Positions 1 through 5,695 of a stretch of DNA of 8,097 bases are shown piece after piece. Below the pieces are notes generated by a model. It was not told the origin of the DNA. It saw nothing but the letters and a program-made list of their open reading frames with translations, and ran no database searches. The stretch lies in NCBI GenBank assembly GCA_031275255.1, contig JAISPA010000235.1, positions 1-8,097 on the forward strand, written 5' to 3'. The position numbers and the translations under genes are program-made. The stretch is from Acidaminococcales bacterium. Lineage in GTDB: Bacteria > Bacillota > Negativicutes > Acidaminococcales > JAISLQ01. Positions within the stretch are counted from its first letter, which is position 1. The number at the start of each line of letters is the position of its first letter.

Positions 1-438
1 GGACGTATCCCCCTGATGCTGCGCCGCCAGCGCGAAAGAAAGCCCTACGGCCATGCCTTCCGGTATGTTGTGCAAAGTTACCGCCGCAATGAGCAAAGTG
101 GTGCGTTTGGCCGAAGAACGCGGGCCTTCCGTTACGTCAGTCAAAGGGTGCAGGTGCGGGATCAACCGGTCCAGGCCAAAGAGGAACAACCCGCCGACGA
201 CGAAACCGGCCGCCGCCGGCGCCCAGCCGGTCATCCCTTTGGCCTCGGCGTCTTCGATGGCGGGGATGAGCAGGCTCCACACGGAAGCGGCGGTCATAAC
301 GCCGGCGGCAAACCCGAGAAAAACCTTTTGCACCGCGCCGCCGGCGTCTTTACGGAAAAAAATCACCGCCGCGCTGCCGAGGCAGGTCATTAAAAATATG
401 AAACTTATGCCATAAGCGGCCCACAACAATCCATCCAT
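1..438 (-). CDS. ZIP-family divalent metal transporter, N-terminal part (cut by window edge)
   Basis: Reads leftward from ATG at 438 to the window edge, giving 146 codons without a stop. ZIP proteins are inner-membrane transporters that usually bring zinc, iron or manganese into the cytoplasm. The visible part has a hydrophobic first helix (about residues 5-28), a second helix rich in Gly/Ala (38-60) ending near LIPAIED, a third (70-92), then a short His-containing loop HLH (95-97). The family signature HNIPEGMAVG follows at 123-132, where the His, Asn and Glu normally bind metal in the pore. Bacterial ZIP/GufA-like proteins are about 250-280 residues, so roughly the C-terminal half lies outside. 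The start is supported by GAGGT about 8 nt upstream; an in-frame GTG two codons earlier is possible. It is codirectional with the receiver gene, with a 103-nt gap holding a hairpin. Metal specificity cannot be read from this part. Confidence 0.88.
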   Translation of the reverse strand, partial: MDGLLWAAYGISFIFLMTCLGSAAVIFFRKDAGGAVQKVFLGFAAGVMTAASVWSLLIPAIEDAEAKGMTGWAPAAAGFVVGGLFLFGLDRLIPHLHPLTDVTEGPRSSAKRTTLLIAAVTLHNIPEGMAVGLSFALAAQHQGDTS

Positions 439-480
439 GATCACATACCTCGCAAAATTCGCTGTTGGGGGACGCGGCCC

Positions 481-512
481 CATCCAGCGGGGAATCTGGC
501 CCCTGCTGGATG
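481..512. repeat. Hairpin between receiver gene and ZIP gene
   Basis: CATCCAGC (481-488) pairs with GCTGGATG (505-512), and GGGG (489-492) pairs with CCCC (500-503), leaving one bulged T (504) and a 7-nt loop. This 12-bp stem has no T-run on either strand, so it is not a classical intrinsic terminator. It lies between the end of the receiver gene and the start of the ZIP gene on the same strand. It may mark a transcript end or a processing point; the role is inferred only. Confidence 0.45.
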
Positions 513-541
513 CCCGTCTCCGTGGGCGGCAGGCAAAAACC

Positions 542-919
542 CTACGGCCGCCTTATTAAAAGCAGGTTGTTGACAATATAGAAAAGCTCCTTGATGTCGA
601 CCGGCTTGGCGATGACCAGGTTAACCCCGGACTGATAGGCGCGCAGTTTGTTCTGCGCATCGGCGAAAGCGGTTTGCACGATAATGGGGACAAACGCCCC
701 CTCCGGCGTCTGCCTTATCTTTTCCGTCGTTACGAAACCGTTTTGTCCCGGCAGGCGCAGGTCAAGCAGCACCATATCGTAAGGCTTTTCCGTTATGCTC
801 TTTACGGCGCTCAACCCATCTTTTACATGGTCGACCGTGAAGCCTTTCAGCGTGAAAAAATCTTTCAACAAAAGCGCGCTGTTGTAGTCGTCTTCCACCA
901 ACAATATAGTGTTCGTCAT
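542..919 (-). CDS. Single-domain response regulator (CheY-like receiver)
   Basis: Encodes 125 residues that are a receiver domain and nothing else. The acidic pocket D10-D11 lies in VEDD, the phosphate-accepting aspartate is D53 in LLDLRLPGQNGF, the switch threonine is T83 (VQTAF), and the conserved lysine is K105 in AKPVD. No DNA-binding or enzymatic output domain follows; the stop comes directly after the last helix. The ATG at 919 is chosen because AAGGAAG lies about 6 nt upstream and translation begins at MTNTILLVEDD, the natural start of the first beta strand. A longer version starting at 970 would add unrelated residues. It lies 191 nt downstream of the histidine kinase gene on the same strand and is the obvious phosphorylation partner of that kinase. 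With no output domain, it must act by protein contact, as a phosphate relay, or as a phosphate sink. Confidence 0.93.
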   Translation of the reverse strand: MTNTILLVEDDYNSALLLKDFFTLKGFTVDHVKDGLSAVKSITEKPYDMVLLDLRLPGQNGFVTTEKIRQTPEGAFVPIIVQTAFADAQNKLRAYQSGVNLVIAKPVDIKELFYIVNNLLLIRRP

Positions 920-947
920 ATATTCTTCCTTTCGTTTTCGCGCGCAA

Positions 948-977
948 AATATTTGCTGCCGGCCTGACATCCGGCAA
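948..977 (-). promoter_or_regulatory. Possible weak promoter of the receiver gene
   Basis: On the minus strand TTGCCG (977-972) is followed after 18 nt by AATATT (953-948), a rough sigma70-type -35/-10 pair upstream of the receiver start at 919. The match at -10 is poor. The 191-nt gap after the kinase gene with its hairpins makes a separate promoter plausible, but read-through from the kinase gene is equally possible. Confidence 0.25.
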
Positions 978-1034
978 GAGGTTATGCTTCTGCCGAATGC
1001 CCGTTCCTGGTGGAGCGGCGCCAGTCATCGAAAG

Positions 1035-1051
1035 GGCGGACTGATTCCGCC
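1035..1051. repeat. Small hairpin between kinase and receiver genes
   Basis: GGCGGA (1035-1040) pairs with TCCGCC (1046-1051) around a 5-nt loop. Read on the minus strand the stem is followed by CTTTC, a poor T-tract. It could be a weak terminator or attenuator between the kinase and receiver genes. Confidence 0.35.
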
Positions 1052-1082
1052 GGGGAGGGCCGGTTCGGCGCAAAAGGCAGCC

Positions 1083-1108
1083 GGCGGCAAAAAGCTTACC
1101 GCGCCGCC
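1083..1108. repeat. Hairpin directly after the kinase stop codon
   Basis: GGCGGC (1083-1088) and GCCGCC (1103-1108) form a 6-bp GC stem with a 14-nt loop that contains an A-run on the plus strand (a T-run on the coding strand). It begins only two bases beyond the kinase stop codon (1111-1113) on the coding strand. It may protect the 3' end of the regulator-kinase message or reduce read-through into the receiver gene. Confidence 0.35.
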
Positions 1109-1110
1109 CG

Positions 1111-3105
1111 TCAGGCGGGGATGATTATTTTTACAGTCGTTCCTTTGCCCTGCTCGCTGCTAAGTTTGATCGCCCCGCCGTGAATTTCCATGATTTTCTT
1201 CGACAGGGGCAGGCCCAGCCCCACTCCCTCGATCGGCCTTTCGTAAATGTTCTCGGCCTGATAGAACTCGTCAAAGACTTTGTCCTGCACTTCCTTGGCT
1301 ATGCCGATGCCGGTGTCGCTGACGGAGATGGTCAGCGCGGCGCTCCCGTAGCTGGAGGCAACGCATATCGACCCGCCGGCGGGGGTAAATTTGATCGCGT
1401 TGCTGATTATGTTGTAGAGAACTTGTTTGATTCTCACCGGATCGAACATGGTGGCGGGGACATTTTCTTCCAGGGCGCAAGTTATGCGGATGTTCTTTCT
1501 TTCGGCCTGCCCCTGCATGATGCTGACCGCCGCGTTGATCAGGGCGTTCAGGTATTCCGGCCGCTTGTGGATGCTGAGGTTGCCGTAGTCGATGATCGAC
1601 ATGTCCAAAATATCGTTGATTATTTGCAGCAAATGATTGGCGCTGTTCAAAATGTTCCCTATGTATTCCTTTTGCTTGTCGTTGAGCTGGCCGAACAATT
1701 CTTCGCCTAAAACGTCCGAAAAGCCGATGATGGAATTTAAGGGCGTCCTTATTTCATGGCTCACATTGGCAAGAAATTTTGACTTCATGCCGCTCAGTTC
1801 TTTCAATTCGCTGACGGCGTTATATAGTTCTTTCGTCCTCTCTTCGACTTTGTTTTCCAAAAGCAGGTTCAGGCGCTGCAATTCATTGGTCAGCCTGAGC
1901 AGTTTGTCATGTTCCTCCGACAGCTCCGTCATGTATTTTTGCGTTTCCAGGTTTTTGCCCAGGAGGCTTACCGCCATTTTCAGGAAAGACTGCTGCAGAT
2001 CCCTTATTTCGGTCAGTTCCGCCGGCCGGACGCCGGACAGCTTGGCTATATGCCGCTCGGTGATTTCTTCCGCCGTGCTGATTTCCTTGGACATGGCCGA
2101 CAAATTGACGATCGGCGTGGCGCCCTGATGCGACAGGAACATGCTGACGCTGACCGCGAGCAGGAAACTGGCGGCGGCTATGGCCAGAATATATAGCGTG
2201 AGCTTGATTTTAAGGTCGGAAAAAGTTACATAAGGAAAGCCTGTGGTCAAAGCGCCGATAATCTGCCCCCGGCTGTTGTAGATAGGCTCGGAAATGACCC
2301 GGTCGTCCAATTCATCGATGATGATATGGCCGTAGTAGCGTTTGCCGTTGTAGACCTGGTCGATATGCCCGGGATCCTGGAATTTGCCGATAAACTGCTC
2401 GTGCGAGATCTGCCGGAGATTGCCGGCGACGCGCAAACCGTTCCTGACGCTGATCGTCGAGTTGGTGCCGGGAATGAGGTTGTCTATGCTGTTTACGATA
2501 GTGTCGTCGTCGTTTAAGATCTTGCCGGCGACGATGACATAGGACGGCCCGGAATTGCCGAGTACGGGAAAAGCCGCCACCTGAGCCATAATCGGCATGT
2601 CAGGCTCCGTGATTATTTTGCTCCCGTTTCTTCTGTCCATCGCCGGGTGAAATTTGACAAAATCAGCCAAGGCAAACAGTTCGGATGACGTTACAATCGT
2701 TTTTTTCTCCCGGCATTGCCGCGCTACCTGCAGAAGGCTGTCCGGGACGTAGGCGCCGGGGGTGCCGCTTACTTCGACCGCCCGGCCGCCTTCGGCGATA
2801 AACCAAAAATCATAATCATGGTAATCGGCAAACAGCTTTTTTATCACGTCAATATCGCTGTCTACTTCCGGCTGCCCCAACAGGTAGAAAGAATCTGTGC
2901 TTTTCCGGAAAAACTCGTTATATTGGCTCCAGGCCACGACCAGCGTCCGTTCCAGGATGCTGGTAATATTGTTTTCAATGACGTCATAAACAACGACGGT
3001 CAGCAAAATGCTCATCATCGTCAAAACCATAATGACAGTGGCAATGGTGTTTTTCAATTCGGCCCAAAAGATTGATGTCGTCGAAAATTTATTCGCCTTA
3101 TTCAT
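1111..3105 (-). CDS. Membrane sensor histidine kinase with extracytoplasmic sensor domain
   Basis: Encodes 664 residues. A first membrane helix (about 20-42) and a second (about 303-324) enclose a periplasmic or external domain of some 260 residues. Its size and the GQIIGALTTGF block just before the second helix resemble a double-Cache sensor, which typically binds small organic acids or amino acids. A linker (325-380) and a probable coiled coil (about 380-440, rich in Leu and Glu) lead to the kinase core: H-box VSHEIRTP with H450 as phosphorylation site, N-box NIISNAIKFTP (N569), G1 box DTGIGI (D597), F-box FDEFYQAEN and G2 box GVGLGLPL. All catalytic motifs are present. ATG at 3105 is preferred over the in-frame TTG at 3123 because GGAAGG lies about 8 nt upstream. 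It overlaps the regulator gene by 8 bp, so the two are translated from one message. The likely partner is the receiver gene downstream. The ligand is unknown. Confidence 0.93.
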   Translation of the reverse strand: MNKANKFSTTSIFWAELKNTIATVIMVLTMMSILLTVVVYDVIENNITSILERTLVVAWSQYNEFFRKSTDSFYLLGQPEVDSDIDVIKKLFADYHDYDFWFIAEGGRAVEVSGTPGAYVPDSLLQVARQCREKKTIVTSSELFALADFVKFHPAMDRRNGSKIITEPDMPIMAQVAAFPVLGNSGPSYVIVAGKILNDDDTIVNSIDNLIPGTNSTISVRNGLRVAGNLRQISHEQFIGKFQDPGHIDQVYNGKRYYGHIIIDELDDRVISEPIYNSRGQIIGALTTGFPYVTFSDLKIKLTLYILAIAAASFLLAVSVSMFLSHQGATPIVNLSAMSKEISTAEEITERHIAKLSGVRPAELTEIRDLQQSFLKMAVSLLGKNLETQKYMTELSEEHDKLLRLTNELQRLNLLLENKVEERTKELYNAVSELKELSGMKSKFLANVSHEIRTPLNSIIGFSDVLGEELFGQLNDKQKEYIGNILNSANHLLQIINDILDMSIIDYGNLSIHKRPEYLNALINAAVSIMQGQAERKNIRITCALEENVPATMFDPVRIKQVLYNIISNAIKFTPAGGSICVASSYGSAALTISVSDTGIGIAKEVQDKVFDEFYQAENIYERPIEGVGLGLPLSKKIMEIHGGAIKLSSEQGKGTTVKIIIPA

Positions 3106-3757
3106 GCAAACGCCCTTCCGCAAGATTGTTGCGTATGGCCACCAGCACCGCCTCGGTGCGGTTGGCGGCGTTCAGCTTGGCCAGGATGTGGGCGATGTGC
3201 GTCTTGACCGTGTTCAGGCTTATAAACAGTTTGGCGGCGATGTCCTGATTAGTCAGCCCTTTGGTCATCAGCCCTAAAACGAGCACTTCCTGATTGGTGA
3301 GATTGAAAAAAAGCCGCTTTGTCCGGGCGCCGTCTGAACGCGCCGGTGCGCCGCCGGGCAGGGCGGCCAGGTTTACCGGCAGCCCGAAAATCGCGCACAG
3401 CAACGGCAGATGCTCATTGATCGCGTCCCGGCCGACAGAGCGCCCGGCGAGCAAATAAAGCGGCCGGGCGCAAATGATGCCGGTGCGCAGGACAAACAAC
3501 GTGAAGCCGTTGGGGCAGTCATATAAAACCGAGCTTTTTTCACCGTCCGCAAGCCGTTTGATGCCCTCGGCGGCACATTCCCGGCAGCAAGCGTCAAAAT
3601 CCAGGCGTTCGTGGCAAATCAGCGGGATACTGGAGGGCAGGGTGAATTCGCGCAATTGATCGTCAAGCAGCATCATGGAAATATGCAGCCGGTCGGACAA
3701 CAAATCCTGCAGCAACTGTATGTTCGCCAGAATATCATAGAATTTTTGTTCAAGAAT
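3098..3757 (-). CDS. LuxR-type transcription regulator with PocR-like sensor domain, apparent ATT start
   Basis: Encodes 219 residues if started at ATT (3757-3755). The N-terminal half resembles the PocR sensory domain: a start of the type LLQDLLSDRL, then Cys48, the pair Cys57-Cys58, Cys61 and Cys81 in a CCREC...YDCPNGF pattern, with LLAGRSVG behind. The C-terminal part is a LuxR/NarL helix-turn-helix (about 153-207): LTNQEVLVLGLMTKGLTNQDIAAKL, then a recognition helix with SLNTVKTHIAHILAKL. There is no receiver domain, so control is probably by ligand or redox state, not phosphorylation. The frame is closed by TGA at 3772-3770 and has no ATG, GTG or TTG before TTG 3715, which has no ribosome binding site. 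AGGAG (3770-3766) lies exactly 8 nt before ATT, giving MLEQKFYDIL. It is divergent from the decarboxylase gene and overlaps the kinase gene; it probably regulates the decarboxylase genes. Confidence 0.85.
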   Translation of the reverse strand: MLEQKFYDILANIQLLQDLLSDRLHISMMLLDDQLREFTLPSSIPLICHERLDFDACCRECAAEGIKRLADGEKSSVLYDCPNGFTLFVLRTGIICARPLYLLAGRSVGRDAINEHLPLLCAIFGLPVNLAALPGGAPARSDGARTKRLFFNLTNQEVLVLGLMTKGLTNQDIAAKLFISLNTVKTHIAHILAKLNAANRTEAVLVAIRNNLAEGRLHE

Positions 3758-3765
3758 AGCGGCTA

Positions 3766-3770
3766 CTCCT
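3766..3770 (-). promoter_or_regulatory. Shine-Dalgarno that points to an ATT start codon
   Basis: AGGAG on the minus strand, with 8 nt to the ATT at 3757-3755. No usual start codon lies at a suitable distance in the regulator frame, so this site is the main argument for ATT initiation. Confidence 0.7.
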
Positions 3771-3775
3771 CATTG

Positions 3776-3805
3776 TTGACTTTTTATGTCATTTATTAAT
3801 ATTAT
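3776..3805 (+). promoter_or_regulatory. Promoter for the decarboxylase leader RNA
   Basis: TTGACT (3776-3781) and TATTAT (3800-3805) are separated by 18 nt, a good sigma70-type match. Transcription would begin near 3812 and give a leader of about 290 nt before the decarboxylase start codon. The -10 region overlaps that of the divergent regulator promoter, so the two promoters probably compete for polymerase. I found no better promoter closer to 4103. Confidence 0.45.
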
Positions 3806-3829
3806 ACTGCAATAATGGAATAATGGATA
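3801..3829 (-). promoter_or_regulatory. Promoter of the regulator-kinase genes
   Basis: A perfect -10 box TATAAT is read on the minus strand at 3806-3801. The -35 region, 17 nt further upstream, is only TATCCA (3829-3824). A strong -10 with a poor -35 suggests that an activator helps. The expected start near 3794 would leave a leader of about 37 nt before the regulator start. The tandem repeat at 3811-3826 fills the spacer. Confidence 0.45.
3811..3826. repeat. Tandem direct repeat AATAATGG x2 between divergent promoters
   Basis: AATAATGG occurs twice head to tail (3811-3818 and 3819-3826). It covers the expected start point of the rightward promoter and the spacer of the leftward one. Such a position suits a regulator site, perhaps for the neighbouring LuxR-type protein. 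Chance in AT-rich DNA is also possible. Confidence 0.4.
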
Positions 3830-3861
3830 TTTTAAAAAATTGTTGGAAAATTGAGACAAGG

Positions 3862-3909
3862 CGGGGCTTCCTGGCGCGGGGCGGATTTCTTCCGCGCCAG
3901 GAAGCCCCG
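3862..3909. repeat. Perfect 18-bp hairpin in the decarboxylase leader
   Basis: CGGGGCTTCCTGGCGCGG (3862-3879) is exactly complementary to 3892-3909, with a 12-nt loop. Two G-T pairs and one A-T pair can lengthen the stem by three. No T-run follows on the plus strand, so it is not a simple terminator there. It lies about 50 nt into the expected leader RNA. It could be a very stable leader stem, a transcript boundary for either strand, or a palindromic mobile repeat. Confidence 0.7.
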
Positions 3910-3916
3910 TTTCAAC

Positions 3917-3978
3917 AGGATGATTTTTATCGGCCGGTGTCTAATCCTTTAAGACGATACGACAGCCGGCGTCATCCT
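3917..3978 (+). ncRNA. Folded leader element before the decarboxylase gene (candidate regulatory RNA)
   Basis: AGGATGA (3917-3923) pairs with TCATCCT (3972-3978). Inside, GCCGG-TGTC (3933-3941) pairs with GACA-CCGGC (3961-3970) apart from one bulged G (3965), leaving a loop of 19 nt. An internal alternative GTCT/AGAC (3939-3942 with 3952-3955) is possible. The outer strand AGGAT could also pair with ATCCT at 3944-3948, which would break the main fold. A terminator-like hairpin follows 8 nt later. I do not recognise the sequence as a known riboswitch class. The fold was found by eye and has no covariation support. Confidence 0.4.
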
Positions 3979-3986
3979 TTGGGTGG

Positions 3987-4013
3987 AGGCGGGATAAAGA
4001 TAACCCGCCTTTT
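3987..4013 (+). terminator. Terminator-like hairpin upstream of the decarboxylase gene
   Basis: AGGCGGG (3987-3993) pairs with CCCGCCT (4004-4010) around a 10-nt AT-rich loop, followed by a T-run (4010-4013) and then CACTATTT. This is a short but typical intrinsic terminator for rightward transcription, lying about 90 nt before the decarboxylase start. It would end the leader RNA early unless prevented. CCCGCCTT (4004-4011) is also perfectly complementary to AAGGCGGG at 3858-3865, a possible antiterminator pairing, though the latter sits at the base of the stable 18-bp stem. Confidence 0.5.
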
Positions 4014-4037
4014 CACTATTTAGGCCAATCCACAAAA

Positions 4038-4095
4038 ACCTCCTTGCGTGATAGATTATCTCTTGAAGTTATCTTATCACATTATTAAAGGGGGT
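4038..4095 (+). promoter_or_regulatory. Hairpin that buries the decarboxylase ribosome binding site
   Basis: ACCTCCTT (4038-4045) can pair with AAGGGGGT (4088-4095), which is the Shine-Dalgarno of the decarboxylase gene, over 8 bp including one G-U. Directly inside, GTGATA (4048-4053) pairs with TATCAC (4075-4080). The resulting stem would hide the ribosome binding site, 7 nt before ATG 4103. This is the usual form of a translational switch, so decarboxylase synthesis may depend on opening this hairpin. Confidence 0.5.
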
Positions 4096-4102
4096 ATTTT
4101 TT

Positions 4103-5587
4103 ATGTCCACCGCCAACAAAGTGTTAGATTTGCGTTCCGCCCTGGAGTTGTTGAAAACCATACCCGGCCAATATATCGAAACAGACGTCGAGGCCGATCC
4201 CAGAGCCGAAATTTCCGGCATATACCGCTATGTGGGTGCGCGCGGCACTTGCATGCGCCCTTCGCCGCTCGGCCCCGCCATGGTGTTCAACAATGTTAAA
4301 GGCCATCCCGGCGCCCGCGTAGCCATCGGCGTCCTGTCCGACCGCGCCCGGGTAGCCGCCCTTTTGGGCGCGCCGCCCGAAAAACTCGGCTTTTTGCTGA
4401 AAGATTCGGTAAGCAAGGTCATAGCCCCCGTTACCGTAGACAGCAAAAGCGCGCCTTGCCACGAGGTGGTGCATCTGGCGGCCGACGAGGGATTTGACAT
4501 CAGAAAACTGATTCCCGCCCCGACGAATACCGAAGAGGATGCCGGGCCTTACATCACCATGGGCATGTGTTACGGCACCGATCCAGAAACAGGCGACAGC
4601 GACATAACCATCCACCGACTGTGCCTGCAGAGCAAAGATGAAATTTCCATGTACTTTGTGCCTGGCCGCCATCTTGACGCCATCCGGCAAAAATACGAGG
4701 CAGCCGGCAAAGCCATGCCGATTTCCATCAGCATCGGCGTCGATCCCGCCATCGAAATCGCCGCCTGTTTTGAGCCGCCGACCACGCCGCTGGGGTTCAA
4801 CGAGTTGGGCATAGCCGGGGGCATCCGCGGCGTCGGCGTGGAACTGACCGACTGTCTGACCGTCAAGGAAAAGTGCATAGCACGGGCCGAATATGTAGTA
4901 GAAGGCGAACTTTTGGCCAACGTGCGCATAAAGGAAGACATTAACACAGGCAGCGGCAAGGCCATGCCCGAATTTCCCGGCTACACCGGCGCGATGAAGC
5001 CGGCGTTGCCTGTGATCAAGGTCAAGGCGGTTACCCACCGCAAAAATCCCATTATGCAGTCCTGCATCGGGCCTTCGGAAGAACACGTCAACATGGCCGG
5101 CATCCCGACCGAAGCCTCCGTTCTAGCCATGTGCGAAAAAGCCCTGCCCGGCAACGTTAAAAACGTATACGCCTGCACGCCCGGCGGCGGCAAATACATG
5201 GCGGTCATTCAATTTTCCAAGACCAAACCGGTTGACGAAGGGCGCCAGCGCCAGGCCGCCCTTTTGGCTTTCTCGGCTTTTTCCGAATTAAAACACATTA
5301 TATTGGTGGACGACGACGTCGACATCTTTGACATGAACGACGTTGTCTGGGCGCTCAATACCCGCTACCAGGGCGACGTAGACACCATTTTTATCCCCGG
5401 CGTCCGCTGCCATCCGCTCGATCCGTCGCAGGATCCGGCGAGCAGCTACAGCATCCGCGACCACGGCATTTCCTGTAAGACCATTTTTGACTGCACGGTT
5501 CCCTTTGCAGTCAAGAGCGATTTCCAGCGCAGCAAATTTAAAGAAGTCGATCCGGCCAAATGGGCGCCGCAACTGTTCCAAAAATGA
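4103..5587 (+). CDS. lpdC: UbiD-family aromatic acid decarboxylase (gallate/protocatechuate type)
   Basis: Encodes 494 residues of the UbiD family, prenylated-FMN enzymes that reversibly remove CO2 from aromatic or unsaturated acids in the cytoplasm. Length and blocks such as SGIYRYVGARGT, MVFNNVKGHP, APTNTEEDAGPYIT, EPPTTPLGFNELG, THRKNPIMQS, GPSEEHVNMAGIPTEAS and VDDDVDIFDMNDV match, from memory, gallate decarboxylase LpdC and protocatechuate decarboxylase AroY more closely than ubiquinone-pathway UbiD. The cofactor region DITIHRL (167-173) and the acidic segment AEYVVEG (262-268), expected to help bind metal and transfer protons, are present. ATG at 4103 follows AAGGGGG by 8 nt. It heads a module with a permease and UbiX; no small third subunit (LpdD type) is visible. 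Expression probably depends on the structured leader. The family call is firm; the substrate (gallate, protocatechuate, 4-hydroxybenzoate or other) and hence the symbol are provisional. Confidence 0.93.
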   Translation: MSTANKVLDLRSALELLKTIPGQYIETDVEADPRAEISGIYRYVGARGTCMRPSPLGPAMVFNNVKGHPGARVAIGVLSDRARVAALLGAPPEKLGFLLKDSVSKVIAPVTVDSKSAPCHEVVHLAADEGFDIRKLIPAPTNTEEDAGPYITMGMCYGTDPETGDSDITIHRLCLQSKDEISMYFVPGRHLDAIRQKYEAAGKAMPISISIGVDPAIEIAACFEPPTTPLGFNELGIAGGIRGVGVELTDCLTVKEKCIARAEYVVEGELLANVRIKEDINTGSGKAMPEFPGYTGAMKPALPVIKVKAVTHRKNPIMQSCIGPSEEHVNMAGIPTEASVLAMCEKALPGNVKNVYACTPGGGKYMAVIQFSKTKPVDEGRQRQAALLAFSAFSELKHIILVDDDVDIFDMNDVVWALNTRYQGDVDTIFIPGVRCHPLDPSQDPASSYSIRDHGISCKTIFDCTVPFAVKSDFQRSKFKEVDPAKWAPQLFQK

Positions 5588-5612
5588 AGCAGCAGGCTGG
5601 CATCAGCCCGGC

Positions 5613-5653
5613 AAAAAGGGAAACGGCCGGAATACCGGCTGTTTCCGCCTTTT
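5613..5653. terminator. Terminator-like hairpin between decarboxylase and permease genes
   Basis: GGAAACGGCCGG (5619-5630) pairs with CCGGCTGTTTCC (5635-5646), 12 bp with one G-U and a tight AATA loop. An A-run (5613-5617) lies before and CCTTTT (5648-5653) just after. It can act as an intrinsic terminator in either direction. Here it is more likely a partial terminator or 3'-end stabiliser that makes the enzyme message more abundant than the permease message. Confidence 0.5.
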
Positions 5654-5680
5654 GCACGGCGCAGTCTGAATTTTAAAAAC

Positions 5681-5687
5681 AGGAGGG
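5681..5687 (+). promoter_or_regulatory. Strong ribosome binding site that fixes the GTG start of the permease
   Basis: AGGAGGG with 8 nt to GTG 5696. It decides the start codon, since the next possible start codons lie well inside the first membrane helix. Confidence 0.85.
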
Positions 5688-5695
5688 AATCGGCT

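Noticed and set aside
16..415. Rightward open frames at the left edge
   Set aside because: Both are shadows of the leftward ZIP transporter, whose HNIPEG signature is clear.
1180..1710. Open frame of about 176 codons opposite the histidine kinase
   Set aside because: Opposite the catalytic core of the kinase, whose motifs are intact; no ribosome site and no family resemblance.
3713..3715. TTG as start codon of the LuxR-type regulator
   Set aside because: No Shine-Dalgarno nearby, and it would remove 14 upstream residues that read like the natural first helix. ATT with AGGAG at 8 nt fits better, although TTG cannot be ruled out.
3823..4023. Possible 66-codon leader peptide before the decarboxylase gene
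   Set aside because: No ribosome binding site stands before its ATG, and it is made up of the hairpin arms and the terminator. RNA structure explains the stretch better.
4124..5086. Long open frame of about 320 codons on the minus strand inside the decarboxylase gene
   Set aside because: It is a shadow of GC-rich third codon positions. Its translation shows no family motif, and it lies entirely within a strongly conserved gene on the other strand.
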